Shown here: in pieces, positions 35,893 through 44,617 of the stretch
How positions within the stretch are numbered: the stretch's first letter is position 1
How the letters are laid out: every line of letters starts with the position of its first letter
Assembly: GCF_013019105.1 (NCBI RefSeq)
Contig: NZ_BLTE01000018.1
Coordinates: forward strand, 1 to 64,000
DNA: 64,000 nucleotides
Direction of reading: 5' to 3'
Source: Fundidesulfovibrio magnetotacticus
Lineage (GTDB): Bacteria; Desulfobacterota; Desulfovibrionia; Desulfovibrionales; Desulfovibrionaceae
Position numbers and translations under genes: made by a program
Notes under the pieces: generated by a model
What the model was told of the DNA's origin: nothing
Database searches by the model: none
Seen by the model: only the letters and a program-made list of their open reading frames with translations

Positions 35893-38796
35893 ATGAACCA
35901 GGATTTCATGGATCCGGAACTCTTCGCCGATTTTATCGTCGAAGCGAAAGAACACCTCGAGACCATCGAGCCCAACCTCCTGGAACTGGAAAAGAACCCG
36001 GCCAACCTTGGCCTGCTCAACGAAATTTTCCGGCCCATGCACTCGCTCAAGGGCGCGTCTGGCTTTCTGGGGCTCAACCAGATCAACGGTCTGGCCCACA
36101 AGGCGGAAAACATCCTGGACGAGTTGCGCAAGGGCAACATCGCCGTAACCGCCAACATCATGGACGTGATCCTGGCCGCGACCGACGCCCTGCGCACCAT
36201 GATCGACAGCCTCGAAGCCCAGGGCTACGAGGGCGAACTGGACACCGCGCCCATCATCACGCGCATCGAGGCCATCCTCGCCGGCGAGGACGAGTCTCCG
36301 GCCGTGACGGCTCCCGTCGGCGAGCAGACCGCAGATGAAGAGTCCCCCGAAACCGCATCCCAGGAGGAACCCATGGGCAGGCCGGATACGCCGTCCGGGG
36401 GCGAGAGCCGCGGGTTCATCATGCCGGAGGTGACGGAAACAGGACCCCCGTATGCCCTGCAGGCCATCGGGGAGGGACACCTCACCGACTTCCTGGAAGA
36501 GGCCCAGGAGATCATCGAGAACCTCAACGCCTCGCTGCTCGAACTTGAAAAGGATCCCGGCGCGGGCGGGGAGCTTGTCAACGACACCTTCCGCTATTTC
36601 CACAACCTCAAGGGCAACTCCGGCATCATCGGGCACAAGGAGATCAATTCCCTCACCCACGAGGCCGAAACCCTGCTCAACAAGGTGCGCAAGGGCGAAA
36701 TGTCCGCCACCTCCCGCATGATCGACCTGCTCCTGGGCACCGTCGACATGATGGAAACGCTGGTTTCGCGCATCGATCCCAAGCACAATCAGGCCGTCCC
36801 CCTGGACATCGGCTTCCTGGTGGAGAAACTCCAGCAGGCCGTGGCCACCGGCGACGTGGATTTCGGTGAACAGGCCGTGGCGGCCGAAGCTCCCGAACCT
36901 GCGCCGGAACCAACCCCCGAGCCTGCTCCCGAGCCTGCTCCCGAGCCGACGCCCGCGCCGGAGCCTGCAAAAGCCCCGGCAGCGAAAACCGCCCCCGCAC
37001 CGCAGCCGGCGGCCGCCTCGCCAGACATCGACGACGAAGACAAGGAAATCTTCCGCGAAACCGTGGACCAGCAACTGGTCAACATCCATCTGGCGCTGAG
37101 CGAACTGGCCAAGGACGGCACCAACAAGGAATACGTGGACGGGCTGTACCGTTCCCTGGACAGCCTGCGAAATTCCTCTGGATACATGGGCTTAGGCGAC
37201 ATCAAAACCTACGCCGAGCGCACGGCCGGCATGGTGGACCAGGCCCGCAAGTCCGGGCTCGACTTCGAGTTGATGCTCGACATCCTGCGCCAGGAGTGCT
37301 CCATCCTGGAAGACATGCTCCACAAGGTCATGGAAGGGATGGGCATCGCTCCTGGCGGTGGCGACGCTTCCGATGCAGAGCCGGAGTCCGCGCCCAAGCC
37401 GGAGCCCAAGCCGGAGCCCAAGCCGGAGCCCAAGCCGGAGCCCAAGCCGGAGCCCAAGCCGGAGCCCAAGCCGGAGCCCAAGCCGACCGTCGCGCCAGCG
37501 CCCAAGCCAGCTCCGAAGCCCGCCGCCCCGGCTCCCGCGCCGAAGCCCGACGCCGCGCCTCCAGCCGTGGCCCAGGCCCAGAGCGGGCCCAAGGCGTCCT
37601 CCACCATCCGGGTGGACCATGAAAAGCTTGACCACCTCATGAACCTCATCGGCGAGTTGATCATCAACCGCAACCGTTACGCCCTGCTGGCCCGTTCCCT
37701 GGAGGAAGGCAAGCTCGACGTGCAGGCCATCGCCCAGCAACTCACCGAGACCACCTACGCCATGGCCCGGCTCTCCGACGATCTTCAGGACACCATCATG
37801 AAGGTGCGCATGGTGCCTGTGTCGTCGGTGTTCTCGCGCTTCCCGCGCCTTGTGCGCGATCTCTCGCGCAAGTCCGGCAAGGAAGTGGAACTCATCACCG
37901 AGGGCGAGGAGACCGAACTGGACAAGTCCGTGGTGGAGGTCATCGGCGACCCGCTGGTGCACCTGATCCGCAACAGCGTGGACCACGGCCTGGAGACCGA
38001 GGACGTGCGCCTGGCGGCGGGCAAGTCGGCCGTGGGCCGCGTGTGGCTGCGCGCCTACCACCGGGGCAATTCCGTGGCCATCGAGGTGGAGGACGACGGC
38101 AAGGGCATCGATCCGGCCAAGATGCGCGAGGTCGCCATCCGCAAGGGCATCATGACCCCCGAGGAGGCCAAGAACATCGACGACCGCGACGCCCTGGAGA
38201 TCATCTTCATGCCCGGCTTCTCCTCGGCCGAGACCATCACCGACATCTCCGGGCGCGGCGTGGGCATGGACGTGGTGCGCACCAACATCAAGAACCTCAA
38301 GGGCACCGTCAACGTGACCAGCGAGGTGAGCAAGGGCACCAAGTTCACCATGGCCCTGCCTCTCACCCTGGCCATCATCGACGCCCTGATGGTCATGGTG
38401 GGCGACCAGACCTACGCCATCCCCCTGGACGCCGTGTCCGAGACCACCAAGATCGAGGTCAAGCGCATGACCGAGGTCAACAAGCGCAAGGCCGTCACCT
38501 TGCGCGGCGAGGTGCTGGGCATCATCGAACTGCGCGAGGTCCTGGAACTGCCCCCGTCGGAGGACGAGGGCAAGGAGATCGTCTCCATGGTCATCCTCCA
38601 GGACAACGACCGCCGCCTGGGCGTGATCGTGGACAAGCTCCTGGAACGCCAGGAGGTGGTGATCAAGCCCCTGGGCAGCTACCTTTCGGAGTTCGACATG
38701 CGCGGGCTTTCCGGGGCCACCATCATGGGCGACGGCTCCGTGGTGCTCATCCTGGACCCCCACGAGATCTACCTGATGTCCACCTCCCAGCGCTGA
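35893..38796 (+). CDS. cheA: chemotaxis histidine kinase CheA with three Hpt modules
   Basis: ATG at 35893 (GAGG upstream) gives 967 residues. Hpt1 spans about 5-110 with phospho-His H50 (RPMHSLKGASGFLG). Hpt2 spans about 195-305 with H237 (RYFHNLKGNSGIIG). Hpt3 (about 375-480) keeps the fold but reads RSLDSLRNSSGYMG, so Asp423 replaces His and the module cannot take phosphate. Two Pro-rich linkers separate them, one built of EP-rich repeats, one of KPEP repeats. Dimerisation starts near 570 (STIRVDHEKLDHLMNLIGEL), then the ATPase (GDPLVHLIRNSVDHGLE, VEDDGKGIDPAKM, DISGRGVGMDVV) and a CheW-like end. A normal P2 domain is not seen. A CheA of this layout is typical of non-E. coli systems. Confidence 0.96.
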   Translation: MNQDFMDPELFADFIVEAKEHLETIEPNLLELEKNPANLGLLNEIFRPMHSLKGASGFLGLNQINGLAHKAENILDELRKGNIAVTANIMDVILAATDALRTMIDSLEAQGYEGELDTAPIITRIEAILAGEDESPAVTAPVGEQTADEESPETASQEEPMGRPDTPSGGESRGFIMPEVTETGPPYALQAIGEGHLTDFLEEAQEIIENLNASLLELEKDPGAGGELVNDTFRYFHNLKGNSGIIGHKEINSLTHEAETLLNKVRKGEMSATSRMIDLLLGTVDMMETLVSRIDPKHNQAVPLDIGFLVEKLQQAVATGDVDFGEQAVAAEAPEPAPEPTPEPAPEPAPEPTPAPEPAKAPAAKTAPAPQPAAASPDIDDEDKEIFRETVDQQLVNIHLALSELAKDGTNKEYVDGLYRSLDSLRNSSGYMGLGDIKTYAERTAGMVDQARKSGLDFELMLDILRQECSILEDMLHKVMEGMGIAPGGGDASDAEPESAPKPEPKPEPKPEPKPEPKPEPKPEPKPEPKPTVAPAPKPAPKPAAPAPAPKPDAAPPAVAQAQSGPKASSTIRVDHEKLDHLMNLIGELIINRNRYALLARSLEEGKLDVQAIAQQLTETTYAMARLSDDLQDTIMKVRMVPVSSVFSRFPRLVRDLSRKSGKEVELITEGEETELDKSVVEVIGDPLVHLIRNSVDHGLETEDVRLAAGKSAVGRVWLRAYHRGNSVAIEVEDDGKGIDPAKMREVAIRKGIMTPEEAKNIDDRDALEIIFMPGFSSAETITDISGRGVGMDVVRTNIKNLKGTVNVTSEVSKGTKFTMALPLTLAIIDALMVMVGDQTYAIPLDAVSETTKIEVKRMTEVNKRKAVTLRGEVLGIIELREVLELPPSEDEGKEIVSMVILQDNDRRLGVIVDKLLERQEVVIKPLGSYLSEFDMRGLSGATIMGDGSVVLILDPHEIYLMSTSQR
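37393..37486 (+). repeat. in-frame 12-bp tandem repeat in cheA
   Basis: About seven to eight copies of a 12-bp unit (CCGGAGCCCAAG) encode a Lys-Pro-Glu-Pro array between Hpt3 and the kinase core. The copies are almost identical at DNA level, so the number may vary by slippage; each unit adds four residues without changing frame. Confidence 0.95.
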
Positions 38797-38812
38797 GGCG
38801 CTCGGGAGTCCC

Positions 38813-38850
38813 TGAAAAAAAGACGGCGGCCCCGCGAGGGGCCGCCGTTT
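38813..38850. terminator. bidirectional terminator after the che operon
   Basis: An 11-bp hairpin (ACGGCGGCCCC / GGGGCCGCCGT, loop GCGA) has TTTTGCG on the plus side and TTTTTTTCAGG on the minus side. It closes the che operon and also the convergent membrane-protein gene. Confidence 0.9.
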
Positions 38851-38932
38851 TGCGTCGGATCGAGTTCCGTGCCGCTGGGGATCGCCCCGGCACGTTGCGG
38901 CGGGGCAGGGGAGGCGGGAGCGCCGCGCGCCC

Positions 38933-39859
38933 TCAGCCCAGGAAGAAGCGCGCGCAGGCCGCCATCTGGCCGGTGAGGCCCAGCCAGGCCAGGATCGCTC
39001 CGGCCACGCAGTGCAGCTTCAGGCGCATGGGGTTCTGGTTGCGCGTCACCATGCCCCAGAGCAGGCAGGCCATCAGAAGCGCCAGCGCGCCGCCTGCCTC
39101 GCCCCAGAAAAAGACGGGGCGCAACGGCAGGTCGCGCACGGAGGGCCACAGGGCGGCGAAAAGCCCCCCCTGGGCTGCCAGGGCCGCCAGGGCGGCGAAA
39201 AGCGCCCATTTGCAGGCCATCTTCAGGGAATAGACGTAGTAGTCGCGTCCGAAGTCGTCCTTGTCGCGCCGGTGGATCAGGTAGAGCGAGCCTGTGGCTC
39301 CAGCCAGGCAGAAGGCCATGGCCAGCATGCCGGGCAGGATGATCCAGGCCGTGGAGGCCGTGGGCGGCAGGAAGAGCGCCGGATCCGCTGAGGCCTCCAG
39401 GGGCGACACGGCGAAGTGGCGGAAGAAGGAGAGAAAAAGGTAACCCAGGCCGAAGCCCGCCAGGCTGGCCGCAGAGCCGATGCCGGCGTGCAGGGCGCGC
39501 TGGTCCTTCATGGCCTGCCATGTGGCGCGGTACACCGCCGCAAGCACGGCGCACAACGCCGCGCCGCCGGCCAGCGGGCCAAGCGGCAGGGGCCAGCCAA
39601 GCCAGAAGGACGACGCCGCCGGGAAGAGCCTGTGGAGCGCAAACGCCCCCCCGGTCAGGCCCAACAGGGCGATCAGCCCGGTGAGGAGGGCGCAGGTGGC
39701 CGTCTGCTGGCCGAACTTGTCCCTGAAGACCTTGACCCGCTTGGGCGGGTTGAAGAGCAGGACGGCGCTGGCCATGGGCAGACCGGAAGCCGCCAGGGCC
39801 AGGGCAAGGGGCAGGCACGCGAGGGCCGTGACGGCCGCATGGAGAAGATGCTCGTTCAC
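38933..39859 (-). CDS. polytopic membrane protein, unrecognised
   Basis: About 308 residues from GTG at 39859, which has AGGAG upstream. At least seven hydrophobic helices are visible, for example LLHAAVTALACLPLALALAA, CALLTGLIALLGLTGGAFAL, ILPGMLAMAFCLAGATGSLY and GEAGGALALLMACLLWGMVT. Between helices there is a basic loop (LLFNPPKRVKVFRDKFGQQT) and RRDKDDFGRDYYVYSLKMAC. I recognise no transporter or redox motif. The frame is open upstream to 40057 but that part lacks coding character. It is divergent from cpoB. Confidence 0.75.
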   Translation of the reverse strand: MNEHLLHAAVTALACLPLALALAASGLPMASAVLLFNPPKRVKVFRDKFGQQTATCALLTGLIALLGLTGGAFALHRLFPAASSFWLGWPLPLGPLAGGAALCAVLAAVYRATWQAMKDQRALHAGIGSAASLAGFGLGYLFLSFFRHFAVSPLEASADPALFLPPTASTAWIILPGMLAMAFCLAGATGSLYLIHRRDKDDFGRDYYVYSLKMACKWALFAALAALAAQGGLFAALWPSVRDLPLRPVFFWGEAGGALALLMACLLWGMVTRNQNPMRLKLHCVAGAILAWLGLTGQMAACARFFLG

Positions 39860-40025
39860 GCTGGGACGGACTCCTTCTGATCGTTGGACCGAAGTGGGCC
39901 GGGCTTTTCTGCACCAAAAGGGCCTGGGATGCAACGCGCTTGCGCACGTTGGGGAGCCAATTTCGGTCCGGCCCTTGCCATCATGGCAACACTCGATTAT
40001 CGCATGAGAAAAATCGGAGGCACTG

Positions 40026-40997
40026 GTGCGTCGATTCGGCTTGATCGTTCTGGCCATGGGCCTTGTTGCAGGCGGCTGCGCTCAGAAGCAGCCCTCCCGG
40101 GACGCCGCGCGCCTGAACAATCTGGAATCCGGCTTCGCCAAGTTCCAGGAGCAGCAGCGGGCGCGCGACGCCGACATGGAATTCAAGCTGCGCGAGATCG
40201 CCGCGCGCCTGGACGCCCTGGCGGGGGGCAAGGCCCCCGGCAAGAAGGCCGTCAGGGAGGCAGCCCCGGCCCGCCACGCCCAGGCCCCGGCCTCGGGGGG
40301 GCGGCGCATCGTGGCAGGGCAGGTGATTCCTTATGCCTCCCTGGCTGGGCCGGATCCGGCTGCCGCACCCGCACCCATTCCCGCGCTCATGCCCGCACCA
40401 GCCGCCTACGAGCAGCGTCAGCCCGCTCCGGCCGAAGCGCCACGCGGCAAGCGCTCCAAAACCCGCGAGCCTCAGCCCGTGGCCGCTCCCGCTCCGCTTC
40501 CGGCTCCGGCGGTGCAGACCCAGCCCACGCCGCCCGCCGTGCCTGCTCCGCCCGTTCCCGCAGTGCCTGCTCCGCCCGCTCCGGCAGTGCCCGCCCCGGC
40601 CCCCGGCCCCCAGGTGAGCGTGGAGGAGCAGCGCCTCTACACCGAGGCCCTGCGCGCCGTCTCCGCCAACCGCAACGACGAGGCCCGCAAGCGCTTCAAC
40701 GAATTCCAGGCCAAGTTCCCCAGTTCCGCCAAGAATCCCGAGGTGCTCTTCTGGATCGGCGAGAGCTACATGGGCGACAAGAGCTACAACCAGGCCATTC
40801 TCTCCTTCAAGGACGTCTCCGCGCGCTTCCCCGGCGACCCCAAGGCCGTCGAGGCCGTCTACCGCACGGCGGAAGCCTATGAGCGGCTGGGCGACAAGGC
40901 CAACGCCGCCTTCAACCTCAAGCTCATCGTGGACGAGCACCCCAACTCGGACGTGGCAGGAAAGGCCAGGCAGAAGCTCAAACAACTGGGCCAGTAG
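40026..40997 (+). CDS. cpoB: CpoB/YbgF-type cell-division coordinator lipoprotein
   Basis: The 323-residue protein starts with GTG and a lipoprotein-like signal (VAGGCAQ, Cys18). Next is a short coiled coil (LNNLESGFAKFQEQQRARDA), a long Pro/Ala-rich linker, and three or four C-terminal TPRs (LYTEALRAVSANRNDEARKR, NPEVLFWIGESYMGDKSYNQ). That order matches CpoB/YbgF, which coordinates peptidoglycan synthesis with Tol-Pal constriction. The tol-pal genes are not nearby. Unlike E. coli CpoB the signal seems to carry a lipobox. Confidence 0.85.
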   Translation: MRRFGLIVLAMGLVAGGCAQKQPSRDAARLNNLESGFAKFQEQQRARDADMEFKLREIAARLDALAGGKAPGKKAVREAAPARHAQAPASGGRRIVAGQVIPYASLAGPDPAAAPAPIPALMPAPAAYEQRQPAPAEAPRGKRSKTREPQPVAAPAPLPAPAVQTQPTPPAVPAPPVPAVPAPPAPAVPAPAPGPQVSVEEQRLYTEALRAVSANRNDEARKRFNEFQAKFPSSAKNPEVLFWIGESYMGDKSYNQAILSFKDVSARFPGDPKAVEAVYRTAEAYERLGDKANAAFNLKLIVDEHPNSDVAGKARQKLKQLGQ

Positions 40998-41001
40998 CGA
41001 C

Positions 41002-42453
41002 GTGACCGACCAGGAGTGCCAGGAGTTCTGGGCCAGCCTGTGCCTGCGGCATTCGCCGGGGCTTGGGCCGCGTACGGCCCGGCGCATTCTGGAGCATTTC
41101 GGCTGCGCCGCACGGGCCGTGGACCAGGCCCGGGCCTGGTACGACGCCGGGCTCGCCACGGCCCAGCAGTGCCAGGCCTTCACACTGGAATCCTGGCGGG
41201 AGGACGCCGAAAAGGAGCTGCGCGCGGCCGAGGGCAAGGCACTCCAGGTCCTTGGCTGGGCCGATGCGCGTTATCCCCGGCGTCTGCGCGAGATCCCCGA
41301 TCCGCCCCTGTTCCTCTACTGGTCGGGCAACGTGGAACTGCTGGACGCCCCGGCCGTGGCCGTGGTGGGCTCTCGCGACTGCTCGCGCTACGGCGTGGAC
41401 CTGGCCCGGCGCATCGCCCGGGAATTGTCCGGGCAGGGAGTCACGGTGGTCTCGGGCCTGGCCCAGGGCATCGACCGGGAAGCCCACCTGGGCGGCCTGG
41501 AAGGACCTGGCGGCTCCGTGGCCGTGATGGGCACCGGGCCGGACCTCATCTATCCCTCGGCCAACCGCGACGTTTGGCGGTCCCTGGCCGAAGGGGGGCT
41601 CATTCTCTCGGAGTTTCCGCCCGGGACCAAGCCCCTGGCGGGCAATTTCCCCCTGCGCAACCGCATCATCAGCGGGCTCTCGCTCGGAGTGCTGGTGGTG
41701 GAGGCCAGCACGCGCTCGGGATCGCTCATCACGGCGCGGTTGGCCATGGAGCAGGGCAGGGATGTCTTCGCCGTGCCGGGGCCGGTGTCGCTGCCCAGCT
41801 ACAGGGGCTGCCACGAGATCATCAACCGTGGAGCCAGGCTCGTGCACTGCGCCCAGGACATCCTGGAGGAGCTCAAGCCCCAGTTGGAGGCCTACCTTAC
41901 GGAAAAGGGCGTCCCGGCCAGACCGCCGCGTCCCCGCTGCGCGGCCGTCCGTGGGAGCCTCCTGCCCCAGGCCGCTCCCGCGCCGCCCGTCCGCACGGGG
42001 CGCGGCGCGGCGCGCAAGGGGGCGGAGCCTTCCGGCCCGGACAAGGCCTTCGCGGGCGGCCCGATCGCCAGCGGCCAGCCCGACGCCATGCGTTCAGGCC
42101 CGGGCGCTTCCGGACCGGGCGTCGCCGCGCCTGCCGGGCGCGGCGCGCCAGGCCAGCGCGCTCCTCGCCAGGGCCGGAGGGCGTCCAGCCGGGGGGCCGC
42201 CGCCGCTTTCGCCATCGCCAGGCCTGATGCGCCGGGCGTGCCCCCCGCGCACGATCCCGTCCTGGACGCCGGGGCCGACGGCGGCCTGGAGGCGAACCTT
42301 GCCGGGCACCTGGCCGCCGCCGGGGCCACGCACATCGACGCCCTCTGCCGCATCTTCGGCAGGGACGCGAAGGATTTAAGCCGCACCCTGGTGGTTCTGG
42401 AGCTGAAAGGGGTTGTGCGCAGGCTGCCCGGCGGGTACTATCTCACGGCCTGA
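41002..42453 (+). CDS. dprA: DNA processing protein DprA
   Basis: DprA loads RecA on incoming single-stranded DNA. The 483-residue form from GTG 41002 has an N-terminal helix-hairpin-helix part (SPGLGPRTARRILEHFG), the Rossmann domain with AVVGSRDCSRYGVDLARRIA, VVSGLAQGIDREAHLG, LILSEFPPGTKPLAGNFPLR and RNRIISGLSLGVLVVEASTR, and a C-terminal winged helix after about 430. Between them is a low-complexity Ala/Pro/Gly-rich linker of about 110 residues, which makes it longer than the usual 360-390. It lies 4 nt after cpoB. Confidence 0.94.
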   Translation: MTDQECQEFWASLCLRHSPGLGPRTARRILEHFGCAARAVDQARAWYDAGLATAQQCQAFTLESWREDAEKELRAAEGKALQVLGWADARYPRRLREIPDPPLFLYWSGNVELLDAPAVAVVGSRDCSRYGVDLARRIARELSGQGVTVVSGLAQGIDREAHLGGLEGPGGSVAVMGTGPDLIYPSANRDVWRSLAEGGLILSEFPPGTKPLAGNFPLRNRIISGLSLGVLVVEASTRSGSLITARLAMEQGRDVFAVPGPVSLPSYRGCHEIINRGARLVHCAQDILEELKPQLEAYLTEKGVPARPPRPRCAAVRGSLLPQAAPAPPVRTGRGAARKGAEPSGPDKAFAGGPIASGQPDAMRSGPGASGPGVAAPAGRGAPGQRAPRQGRRASSRGAAAAFAIARPDAPGVPPAHDPVLDAGADGGLEANLAGHLAAAGATHIDALCRIFGRDAKDLSRTLVVLELKGVVRRLPGGYYLTA

Positions 42454-42477
42454 ACCAGGAAAGGAGCGACAGCCGGC

Positions 42478-42804
42478 ATGCAGAAGATCCCCCTGAACCT
42501 CGCCAAGGCGGGCTACGTGCTGGCCAAGCCCGTTGCCCGGGCCGACGGCATGGTGGTGGCCCCCCAGGGGGCGGAGCTCACCGACTCCCTGCTGGACAAG
42601 TTCGACATGATGGGCGTGGAACACGTGGTGGTGGAGGGCGAACCCGTGCAGACCGAAGGCGTGGCCTCCGGCACCAACTACGACGAACGCCTCAAACGCC
42701 TGGACCATCTTTTCCGTCATCACGCGCAGGACCCCTGGATGAACCAAGTGAAGTCCCTCGTCACCCACTACTTCAAGCTGAAAATCGCCTCCAAGGCCGG
42801 TTAG
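42478..42804 (+). CDS. small HD-GYP N-terminal-like protein
   Basis: The 108-residue protein reads NLAKAGYVLAKPVARADGMV then LTDSLLDKFDMMGVEHVVVE, the pattern of the small beta-rich domain (DUF3391-like) found ahead of HD-GYP and HDOD domains. Here the domain is a separate protein with a helical C-terminal tail. AAAGGAG precedes the ATG. It is 11 nt upstream of the HDOD gene, so it probably works with it. The family call is by pattern only. Confidence 0.7.
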   Translation: MQKIPLNLAKAGYVLAKPVARADGMVVAPQGAELTDSLLDKFDMMGVEHVVVEGEPVQTEGVASGTNYDERLKRLDHLFRHHAQDPWMNQVKSLVTHYFKLKIASKAG

Positions 42805-42815
42805 CGGGGGAATCC

Positions 42816-43655
42816 ATGGCCGAAGACCTCAAGCTCGAACGCAAGAACCAAATCCTTGCGGTCAAGGACCTGCCCACCCTGCCCAAGGTCCTGGACGAGG
42901 TCTCGCGGCTGGTCCGGGACCCGGATTCCTCCACCGAGCAGATCGCCAAGCTCATCGCCATGGATCAGGTGCTCTCGGCCAAGGTGCTCAAGATGGTCAA
43001 CTCGCCCATCTACGGCTTCCCCGGGCGCATCAGCTCCATCCACCACGCCCTGGTGCTCCTGGGGTTCAACGTGCTGCGGGGGGTGATTGTGTCCACGTCG
43101 GTGATGGACATCATGCTCCAGAACATGGTGGGCCTGTGGGAGCACTCCGTGGGCTGCGCCCTGGCCAGCGCCACCGTGGCCCGCCACGTGGGCCTCAAGG
43201 ACGTGGAGGACGTGTCCGTGGCCGGGCTCCTGCACGACCTGGGCAAGGTGGTCTGCGCCGTGCAGCTGCCCGAGATGAAGACGAGCATCGAGGCCATGGT
43301 CAAGGCCCAGGATGTGACCTACATCGACGCCGAGAAGGCCGTGATGGGCTTCGGGCACGACCGCGTCAACGCCTGGATCGCCGACCACTGGAAGCTGCCC
43401 CCGGCCATCAAGGAAGGCATCAGCTACCACCACAAGCCCCAGCTGGCGCGGCTCTACCCCGATGTCGCCTGCTGCGTGCACCTTGGCGACTTCATGGTGC
43501 GCCTCTTCGAGTACGGCTCCGGCGGCGACGACAGCGTTCTCTACCTGGAACCCGACGTGCTCAAGAAGCTCAAGCTCAAGCCCGCGGACCTGGAAAAGAT
43601 CCTGGACCTGCTGGCCGAACAGTTCCTGGAAATCGCCGACCTCTCCTTCGTCTGA
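42816..43655 (+). CDS. HDOD-domain signalling protein
   Basis: The 279-residue protein is a HDOD domain almost throughout: LPTLPKVLDEVSRLVRDPDS, IAMDQVLSAKVLKMVNSPIY, FPGRISSIHHALVLLGFNVL and VAGLLHDLGKVVCAVQLPEM. HDOD proteins are non-catalytic relatives of HD phosphohydrolases that take part in signalling, often with c-di-GMP or chemosensory proteins. An HD pair is visible in LLHDLGK, so weak catalysis cannot be excluded. It is flanked by the HD-GYP-like small protein and the GGDEF gene. Confidence 0.92.
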   Translation: MAEDLKLERKNQILAVKDLPTLPKVLDEVSRLVRDPDSSTEQIAKLIAMDQVLSAKVLKMVNSPIYGFPGRISSIHHALVLLGFNVLRGVIVSTSVMDIMLQNMVGLWEHSVGCALASATVARHVGLKDVEDVSVAGLLHDLGKVVCAVQLPEMKTSIEAMVKAQDVTYIDAEKAVMGFGHDRVNAWIADHWKLPPAIKEGISYHHKPQLARLYPDVACCVHLGDFMVRLFEYGSGGDDSVLYLEPDVLKKLKLKPADLEKILDLLAEQFLEIADLSFV

Positions 43656-43657
43656 GC

Positions 43658-44617
43658 ATGAGCGCCCAGGACGCCTGCCGCCTCCCCCGCCCTCAGAACG
43701 TCTACCTGCTCTCGGCGGATCAGGAACTCAAGAACATCCTGACTGGGCTCTGGGATGACGGCCAGTTGCGCCTCACCTGCTTCGAGCGGGGCAGGGGGGC
43801 CATCGAGGTGCTCTTCAACGAGCTGCCCGACCTGCTCATCGTGGATCACGATCTCCCAGACATGCCGGGCCTGGATCTGGTGAACCTCGTCAAAAGCGAG
43901 AACGTCTACCGCCAGCTCCCCGTGATCCTTGTGATCCGCGAGGAGAGCCTGCTCACCGGCGCGGACTGGTGCTCCGCCGAGGTGGACGACCTCATCGTCT
44001 GGCCCTCCACCCCGGCTCGGCTCAAGGCCCGCGTCTACCTGACCATCGCCCGGGCATCGCGCGCCTTCGACGCCAACCCCCTTTCCAAACTGCCCGGCAA
44101 CACCTCCATCATCCAGCGCATCCAGGAGATGATCGACCGCCGGGAGGATTTCGCCCTGGCCTACGCCGACCTGGACTACTTCAAAAGCTTCAACGACAAA
44201 TACGGCTTCTCGCGCGGCGACGAGGTGCTCATGATGAGCGCGCGCATCATCGTCAACACCATCCGGGGCTTCACGGGCGTGCGCTCCTTCGTGGGCCACG
44301 TGGGCGGCGACGACTTCGTGTTCATCCTGCCGCCCGACAAGGTGGAATTGGCCTGCCAGCGCATCGTGGAGAACTTCGACTCCATCGTCCCGCATTTCTA
44401 CGACGAGGACGACCGCGCCAAGGGCTACATCCAGTCCACGGACCGCGAGGGCAACATGCGCACCTTCCCGCTCATGGCCATCTCCATCGCCGTGGTCTTC
44501 AACATCGGGGGCCGCCTCAAGCACTATGGCGAGGCCTCCCAGATCGCCATGACCCTCAAGAAGAAGGCCAAGGAAAATCCCAAGAGCAACTATGTGCTCG
44601 ACAAACGCCAGGCCTGA
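43658..44617 (+). CDS. receiver-like domain with GGDEF-family domain (GGDDF)
   Basis: The 319 residues start with a receiver-like fold (NVYLLSADQELKNILTGLWD, then LLIVDHDLPDMPGLDLVNLV, with the phospho-Asp position present) and end with a GGDEF domain (DFALAYADLDYFKSFNDKYG). The signature loop reads GHVGGDDFVFI, so the fourth catalytic position is Asp instead of Glu, and no RxxD inhibitory site precedes it. It could be a weak diguanylate cyclase or a c-di-GMP-binding relic. ATG at 43658 lies 2 nt after the HDOD stop. Confidence 0.9.
   Translation: MSAQDACRLPRPQNVYLLSADQELKNILTGLWDDGQLRLTCFERGRGAIEVLFNELPDLLIVDHDLPDMPGLDLVNLVKSENVYRQLPVILVIREESLLTGADWCSAEVDDLIVWPSTPARLKARVYLTIARASRAFDANPLSKLPGNTSIIQRIQEMIDRREDFALAYADLDYFKSFNDKYGFSRGDEVLMMSARIIVNTIRGFTGVRSFVGHVGGDDFVFILPPDKVELACQRIVENFDSIVPHFYDEDDRAKGYIQSTDREGNMRTFPLMAISIAVVFNIGGRLKHYGEASQIAMTLKKKAKENPKSNYVLDKRQA

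Noticed and set aside
37393-37486. Repeats that could suggest a CRISPR array
   Set aside because: They are contiguous 12-bp coding repeats without spacers, inside cheA.
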